NCBI GenBank assembly: GCA_009733575.1
Contig: ML770337.1
Span: 1 to 10,395, forward strand
DNA from: Gymnopus androsaceus JB14
Lineage: Eukaryota; Basidiomycota; Agaricomycetes; Agaricales; Omphalotaceae
Direction: 5' to 3'
DNA length: 10,395 nt
Each line of letters starts with the position of its first letter. Positions within the stretch are counted from its first letter, which is position 1. A program made the translations under genes and the position numbers. The notes below the pieces were generated by a model. That model saw only the letters and a program-made list of their open reading frames with translations, did no database searches and was not told the origin of the DNA. Of this stretch, positions 6,691-10,395 are shown one piece after another.

Positions 6691-7959
6691 ATGTCTCACA
6701 GGACATACAACCGCTCCACTCGCCAAGCCCCGCTGGCTTATTCCTCTTCTTCCACCATTCAAATCGCCGTTGAAGGACAAACATGCGAATTCACGAACCA
6801 AGAAATTGCTTTCGGCAACGCCCACAGTCCCAGTCTAACTCGCTACCACGAATCCCAAATCCCCAATCTCTCGGAGAACTCTCCTCCTCTCACTAACCAT
6901 AGAGTCCCATTTGGCAATACGAATAGCCCTGCCGCAAACACGGCCTCCTCCTCCACACGACTCTCTGCAGACGCCAGAGCAACACTAAACGCGTCCGTCA
7001 AAGACAGCACCCTTGTCCGTAAACACAACTACGTTCAGAAGTTTCTGAACTGGGCGGCCACAGAGAAACTCACTCCGAGCGAGGTACTCCCAGCCTCCGA
7101 GATCGTCCTGAGCAATTATGCCGCCACTTTCGCTGGTCGCACAGCAGGAGGTACTGCTCGTGCCCACATCTCAGCTGTGAAAAGCTGGACGATACATAAA
7201 GGTCATCCTTGGCTGGGCGGTGACCAGCTAAACTCGATCCTCAACGGAGTCGAGCGTAGAGCTCCTCCTAGTTCCTTCAGAACGCCTCGAGCTCCCGTAA
7301 AGGAAAGCCACCTCGAACTCCTCTATGCACACATGAACCTAGACGGAGACGACGGCAAGGAACTTGCCATTGTCGCAGCAGCAGCCGTGATGTTCTACGG
7401 CCAACTCCGTGCAGGTGAAGTTCTCCCCGACACCCCTGACGTCTCTCGCTACAATCCTCGCGAACAGCCTCTGGTATCTGACCTTGGCGAACCAAACGAC
7501 CAAGGGACGTGCTCTCTCAGACTACCTAGCACCAAGACAAGCAGGAACAGGGGCGAATCCGCATCCATAGCTGCTCAAGTCTCCATTGCCTGTCCACTGA
7601 TCGCCACAGAAAAACACATCAGATTCAACCGTCTAGCACCAGGCAACCCCCTCTTCGCTTATCGCGACCAGCAAGACATCCTCCACTGCCTGACTCGCTC
7701 CGAAGTGGTCAATCGCTGCAACGAAGTCTGGGGTCCCAGAGACGTCCCCAAGATTTCGGGCCACTGCTTCAGGATTGGTGGGACCACTCACTACCTGTGC
7801 AGAGGTGTCCCTCCCGACGTTGTTAAAGCCCTCGGACGTTGGAAATCAGACGCCTTTCTGGCATACTGGAGGGACCTAGACTCACTCGCCTCCCTACACT
7901 TACACAGATTCCACATGCAGGAGAACTACCACTCTCGTCTCTACGCTGACCGTTCGTAG
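6691..7959 (+). CDS. DIRS tyrosine recombinase
   Basis: Inserts the circular DNA copy of the element by breaking and rejoining DNA through a tyrosine-linked intermediate. ATG 6691 sits in a good context (AACCATGTC) and opens an uninterrupted 422-residue frame, a normal length for this family. Residues 1-90 are Ser/Asn/Pro-rich and carry a short internal duplication (AFGNAHSP at 40-47, PFGNTNSP at 73-80). About 92-200 is the helical core-binding domain (VRKHNYVQKFLNWA, ISAVKSWTIHKGHPW). The catalytic domain follows with R240 (FYGQLRAGEV), H358-x-x-R361 (GHCFRIGGTTHYL), W384 (ALGRWKSDAF) and nucleophile Y392 (AYWRD). All catalytic positions are present, so it may act on related copies. A Crypton recombinase was considered, but the linked RT makes DIRS the right class. 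Confidence 0.93.
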   Translation: MSHRTYNRSTRQAPLAYSSSSTIQIAVEGQTCEFTNQEIAFGNAHSPSLTRYHESQIPNLSENSPPLTNHRVPFGNTNSPAANTASSSTRLSADARATLNASVKDSTLVRKHNYVQKFLNWAATEKLTPSEVLPASEIVLSNYAATFAGRTAGGTARAHISAVKSWTIHKGHPWLGGDQLNSILNGVERRAPPSSFRTPRAPVKESHLELLYAHMNLDGDDGKELAIVAAAAVMFYGQLRAGEVLPDTPDVSRYNPREQPLVSDLGEPNDQGTCSLRLPSTKTSRNRGESASIAAQVSIACPLIATEKHIRFNRLAPGNPLFAYRDQQDILHCLTRSEVVNRCNEVWGPRDVPKISGHCFRIGGTTHYLCRGVPPDVVKALGRWKSDAFLAYWRDLDSLASLHLHRFHMQENYHSRLYADRS

Positions 7960-8262
7960 ACCAAGCAGTCCTGTTTCCAAGTACCTCTATCCGATTGAAA
8001 CTACCTACACCACCAACATCCTTACAATACCAATAGCCTCAGACTACCTATCCCAACCGCCAGTACTACCTTAACCGCACTAGTCCATGTACCCATTCCA
8101 TTGTTCCATGTCTACTAAATTCATTTCTTTGACACTCCGAACTTCAGGCATCTCAGTTCGCCAGGGCTTGGGCTTTGCCCCTGTGGGTTTGTCGCACACG
8201 TCTGACGCACCTCTGGCTTCTTCGAGTGGGTTCTCATACTTGTATCCTCCGCACCCCCAGGT
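7960..8262 (+). other. 3' region of the retroelement without a gene
   Basis: Downstream of the recombinase stop there is no supported gene. The first half is rich in C, A and CTACC-type triplets and probably the 3' UTR. No canonical AATAAA is seen before 8360. A plus-strand open frame (8087-8356) runs through the hairpin cluster and shows no protein-like composition. Confidence 0.4.
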
Positions 8263-8360
8263 GGGATTATTATCCCGTCAATACGGAATAAGATTTCCGT
8301 TTGGCCGGAATAATAATTCCGTCAGCCTTAGCCCGTCACATATCATCAGTAGATGATATG
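8263..8360. repeat. Row of four hairpins with CCGTCA spacers
   Basis: Four perfect small inverted repeats lie within 98 nt: GGGAT-TATT-ATCCC (8263-8276), ACGGAA-TAAGAT-TTCCGT (8283-8300), CGGAAT-AATA-ATTCCG (8306-8321) and CATATCATC-AGTA-GATGATATG (8339-8360). Three loops are 4 nt and one is 6 nt. The word CCGTCA occurs three times between or at the edge of the stems (8275-8280, 8319-8324, 8333-8338). The cluster lies just inside the candidate right inverted repeat, so it may be a terminal structure or recombinase recognition region, or an RNA 3' end. Function is inference. Confidence 0.7.
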
Positions 8361-8363
8361 CCT

Positions 8364-8401
8364 TTGGGAAAACCTGAACCGACGAACCTGTATCGCGAAA
8401 A
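8364..8401 (-). repeat. Candidate right inverted terminal repeat
   Basis: Partner of 1869-1909 in inverted orientation, with TGAACCGACGA and TATCGCGAAAA the best preserved words. It begins four bases after the last hairpin of the 8263-8360 cluster. Its distance from the recombinase stop (about 400 nt) fits a DIRS right end. Confidence 0.45.
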
Positions 8402-8438
8402 TCCGAAACGAGACAAAACCTTCGTATATGCGTGTAAA

Positions 8439-8543
8439 GGTTAATCCTCCGGGGTCTAAGAGTCAAATGCGGAGCAAGAGGATGCATGTATGCGTATGGG
8501 AGTGAACGGGAGTCGGCGGGAGTGAGGGACCGAAATCCTTACA
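8439..8543 (+). repeat. Diverged repeat, copy A
   Basis: Starts GGTTAATCCTCCGGGGTC and ends GAAATCCTTACA. The first 40 bases match copy B (8889-8928) at 31 positions, and the last 12 bases match exactly. The middle is longer than in copy B and contains the G-run tract at 8498-8528. Family unknown; may be internal MITE or LTR-derived sequence. Confidence 0.65.
8498..8528 (+). other. Potential G-quadruplex tract
   Basis: Four GGG runs (8498-8500, 8508-8510, 8518-8520, 8526-8528) with loops of 7, 7 and 5 nt fit the usual G3+N1-7 pattern. Three runs are followed by AGTG or AGTC, so the tract is a short degenerate repeat of GGGAGT. Structure formation is untested. Confidence 0.35.
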
Positions 8544-8829
8544 TGTCAGAGCTGCTATAACACATGAAGGAGAATGTGATAAGGAAGCCAAACATTCTGT
8601 TGAAGACAGTCAATACATAAATTCCATGAACAATGATTTGCACATACCCCCACAATAACGGTGCATAGGGAACACAGAATAGCTAGACCGAGGTGACTAA
8701 TAACTATGCATCCATGAGTTAAGGAACTTTGTCTAGGATAATTCTACTGAACAACCCTGTTGGAGGGGTTGTCTGCAACTCAAGGCTCCAGATGTCACAC
8801 CGGAGTCCCAGCGGGTCACGTTAAGCACA
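8544..8829. other. Region without a recognisable gene
   Basis: No open frame of note. A possible imperfect stem GGCTCC...GGAGTCC lies at about 8783-8810. The stretch is likely non-coding flank or old transposon debris. Confidence 0.4.
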
Positions 8830-8830
8830 A

Positions 8831-9072
8831 TACTCTACCGTTTCGACCAAGTGTTCAGTCCTTCACCCAAAATGAACAGTTCACAGGTGGCTAATCCTTT
8901 AGGGTCCGAGAGTCTAATGCGGGGCGAGGGAACGGGACGGAGCAGGCAGAGGCCAGGGTAAGGATGAAATCCTTACAAGATCGGTCACCATGCCATCTGT
9001 GAACACTAAAAATTGTGAACAGGTCAGGTCACGCGTCACAACCCGTGAACACTTGGTCGAAACGGTACAGTA
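8831..9072. mobile_element. TA-ended inverted-repeat element (MITE-like), about 242 bp
   Basis: A perfect 22-bp inverted repeat joins 8836-8857 (starting TACCGTTTCG) to 9046-9067 (ending CGAAACGGTA). With one mismatch the pairing extends outward to about 8830 and 9073, so the ends read TACTCTACCG and CGGTACAGTA. TA dinucleotides flank either version, as in Tc1/mariner-type MITEs. Subterminal copies of a GTGAAC word appear in mirrored orientation: TGTTCA and GTTCAC on the left (about 8852-8887), CTGTGAACAC, TGTGAACAG and CGTGAACAC on the right (about 8997-9053). There is no coding capacity, so any mobility would need a transposase elsewhere. Superfamily is inference. Confidence 0.65.
8889..8977 (+). 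repeat. Diverged repeat, copy B (inside the MITE-like element)
   Basis: Related to copy A at 8439-8543; starts GGCTAATCCTTTAGGGTC and ends GAAATCCTTACA. Its end forms a perfect hairpin GTAAGGAT-GAA-ATCCTTAC (8958-8976) whose left arm is lost in copy A. Of nine differences in the first 40 aligned bases, eight are transitions. Confidence 0.65.
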
Positions 9073-9089
9073 TAGGATCTTCTTCTTAG

Positions 9090-9940
9090 ATGTCTCATCA
9101 AACCAGGACTTCCTCCACCCAGCACACCTCAGCCACCAGCTCCAGCTCCGATGAGACGTACATTCTCAACAGGACACTAACTAGACAGGAGGCTATGAGC
9201 ATTGTTCAAAAGTACCATTACATGTTCAAAGCAAACGGCGTAACCTTGTCCCGCCTCCAAAGTACAAAAGCTACGGATGACATTTCCACCCCTGTCAAAT
9301 CCATTATTGGGAGTGCGCTTCTTCAGTATAAATCTCTCGATGAAGCAGAGCGCGATCTGGAAAGACGATACAAGGAAGCTGCGATATTAGGGGTGTGTCA
9401 TATCCTCACACTTTTTCTGTTATTCTGATCCCAGTTTTTATCCAGGGCCCAGCCACCAGTACAGCACGTACCTACCGAGTGCCACTCCATGACCATACTT
9501 GGGTAGTCAACTTCTGGCAAGAAGCATGGCAGGTGCCCATTGGTACCATTTACATGGAGATTTACGATCCCTGCACCAACGCCGCTGTCGCTATGTCACC
9601 CCAGGACTTTGTGTTTAGTGAAGTTTCCGGAATATGCCCATCTCTTCAGGCCAATGAGGAATTCCGAGCGGGGGTCCGTAATCATAAAACAGGCAAGTTG
9701 TGTGGAGGGCGTGTTTCTCGCTCCGTCGACAAGGATACATGGGTGGTTCTAGGCCGAAAAAGATACTATCTTGTTCTCCCAGAGAATGATCAGCGTTTCA
9801 TCATTGATACTCCGGACATCCCTTCTGCCTTGGACTATGTATTTGTGAGCAAACTGTCTTCTCTTCTTATAACATTTGCTCAGTCTCACGAAACCGAAAC
9901 CCAAGAAAAATGCACGCTCGTTAACTATGTCCGACGATAA
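9090..9940 (+). CDS. Uncharacterised two-exon fungal protein, 265 aa
   Basis: I do not recognise this family. ATG 9090 starts exon 1 (to 9392); a 53-nt intron (9393-9445) joins it in frame to exon 2, which ends at TAA 9938-9940. The N-terminus is Ser/Thr-rich (SSTQHTSATSSSSDE), followed by a helical stretch (NRTLTRQEAMSIVQKYHYMF) and an acidic/basic helix (LDEAERDLERRYKEA). Exon 2 encodes a mixed alpha/beta-looking region with HDHTWVVNFWQEAWQVPIG, a GVRNHKTGKLCGGRVSRSVD segment and GRKRYYLVLPENDQRF. No signal peptide or membrane segment is evident. The start is supported by the related fragment at 938, which begins at the matching Met-Ser. The MITE-like element ends 17 bp upstream, so the promoter is partly or wholly replaced by transposon sequence. 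Fungal lineage-specific families of this kind are common; no function is proposed. Confidence 0.7.
9393..9445 (+). other. Intron of the 9090 gene (53 nt)
   Basis: Donor GTGTGT at 9393, branch-like CTGAT at 9425-9429 and acceptor TCCAG ending at 9445. It joins the exon 1 Gly codon directly to GPATSTARTYRVP in a new frame, with no shift needed. An alternative acceptor CCCAG at 9434 would not keep the downstream frame. Confidence 0.7.
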
Positions 9941-10175
9941 CTAGTTAAATCATTTTCCCACTGCAACGTAAGTCTCTAATATCATCAATGCTTTTTCTTT
10001 CTTGTACTACTTACTCTTTTCTATATACTTAGTTTATTCTCTGCCTATCACACTTATTTCCTTTTTGTTGTATCTTGTCAGCCCATTTGTACTTTTTGGT
10101 CCCCAATATTGCATCATATCGCACAGATGTTCCTTCCCTCGTTTTTAGTAGTAGTAGTTCGATTGTGGAAACTTT
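9941..10175. other. T-rich intergenic region
   Basis: Rich in T and in TTTC/CTTT runs, without a supported gene. It carries a perfect (TAG)4 at 10146-10157. It probably holds the 3' UTR of the 9090 gene and, if the ORF to the right is real, the convergent gene's 3' end. Confidence 0.4.
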
Positions 10176-10395
10176 CTACTCAACCGTGCATGCGTCAAAT
10201 TCCAGCTCCACTGTGCCGCATAAGAGAATAACTTTATTCAACAATTTGCAAGTTGCCCTCTCACCGCCACCGATTCCTTTCCTTTGCTCACTGTCCAACA
10301 AGTTCTGCTCTATTCTTTGCTCTTCGAGGTCTAGACTGCTCCCAATCAGGCTCTCTGGATCCTTTTTCGGTCCTTCAAACGATGGGTTTTTTCCC
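10176..10395 (-). CDS. Possible partial minus-strand exon at the right edge
   Basis: A minus-strand frame is open from the right edge to a TAG at 10176-10178, about 72 codons. The composition is hydrophilic and protein-like: Lys/Glu/Asp/Gln-rich (GPKKDPESLIGS, LEEQRIEQNLLDSEQR) followed by a hydrophobic patch (CKLLNKVILLCG). No start codon or domain is visible, so it could be a 3' exon of a convergent gene that continues beyond the window, or chance. An AATAAA on this strand (about 10234) could instead be a poly(A) signal, which would place the true end further right. Confidence 0.25.
   Translation of the reverse strand, partial: GKNPSFEGPKKDPESLIGSSLDLEEQRIEQNLLDSEQRKGIGGGERATCKLLNKVILLCGTVELEFDACTVE

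Larger units (their letters stand above)
1869..8401 (+). mobile_element. DIRS-like tyrosine-recombinase retrotransposon (about 6.5 kb)
   Basis: The unit contains, in order and all on the plus strand, a Gag gene with a CCCH zinc finger, a reverse transcriptase plus RNase H frame, and a tyrosine recombinase with the full R / H-x-x-R / W / Y catalytic set. That combination defines the DIRS order (YR retrotransposons); LTR elements would carry a DDE integrase and aspartic protease, neither of which is seen. Boundaries are tentative: they are set by an imperfect inverted match (1869-1909 against 8364-8401) containing GAACCG-x-CGA and CGCGAAAA. No long LTR and no convincing split direct repeats were found by eye, so DIRS proper is favoured over Ngaro/PAT types. 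Gag and YR look intact; RT carries one nonsense codon. The type is near certain, the exact ends are not. Confidence 0.85.

Noticed and set aside
6691..7959. Crypton-type DNA transposon rather than a retroelement
   Set aside because: Crypton recombinases are similar, but the adjacent RT/RNase H and zinc-finger Gag on the same strand make DIRS the better class.
8263..8360. CRISPR-like array in the hairpin cluster
   Set aside because: The stems differ in sequence and spacing, there are no equal-length spacers, and the context is eukaryotic.
8758..8830. TGTTGGA at 8758 as the start of an LTR
   Set aside because: No matching downstream copy, no closing ACA pair with duplicated target, and no primer-binding site were seen.

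Overview
The window looks like accessory, transposon-rich DNA of a filamentous fungus, most likely a basidiomycete. The reasons are short introns (53-69 nt) with GT..AG ends and CTAAC/CTGAC-type branch sites, a moderately GC-rich coding style, and a DIRS-type retroelement of the kind I know from mushroom-forming fungi. The species cannot be told from the sequence.

The centre (about 1.87-8.40 kb) is an almost complete tyrosine-recombinase (DIRS-like) retrotransposon on the + strand. A promoter-like leader with a TATA motif precedes a Gag gene (2061-4453; two introns; 755 aa; C-terminal CCCH zinc finger). Gag overlaps a reverse transcriptase/RNase H reading frame in the +1 frame (4431-6398; one in-frame, stop-free intron; one TGA nonsense codon). 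An intergenic segment with a poly(A) signal and a second TATA-like promoter then leads to an intact tyrosine recombinase gene (6691-7959). No LTR, DDE integrase or aspartic protease motif was seen, as expected for DIRS elements. The RT ORF ends soon after RNase H, so there is no methyltransferase domain of the Dictyostelium DIRS-1 type. Imperfect inverted similarity (1869-1909 against 8364-8401) and a row of hairpins (8263-8360) are candidate termini.

The left flank (1-1.87 kb) is decayed host or accessory DNA. It holds a frameshifted SAM-dependent methyltransferase remnant on the minus strand, a 5' fragment of a gene whose fuller relative lies at the right end, and a small two-helix membrane ORF on the minus strand.

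The right flank (8.4-10.4 kb) holds two diverged copies of a short repeat that differ mostly by transitions. One copy sits inside a roughly 242-bp TA-ended inverted-repeat element (MITE-like) that stops 17 bp before the start codon of a two-exon gene of unknown function (9090-9940). A possible minus-strand exon runs off the right edge.

Working model (inference): Gag packages the RNA, RT/RNase H copies it, and the recombinase inserts a circular DNA intermediate. This copy's RT is broken by a single C-to-T type change at a CpG, so it should be non-autonomous but recent.
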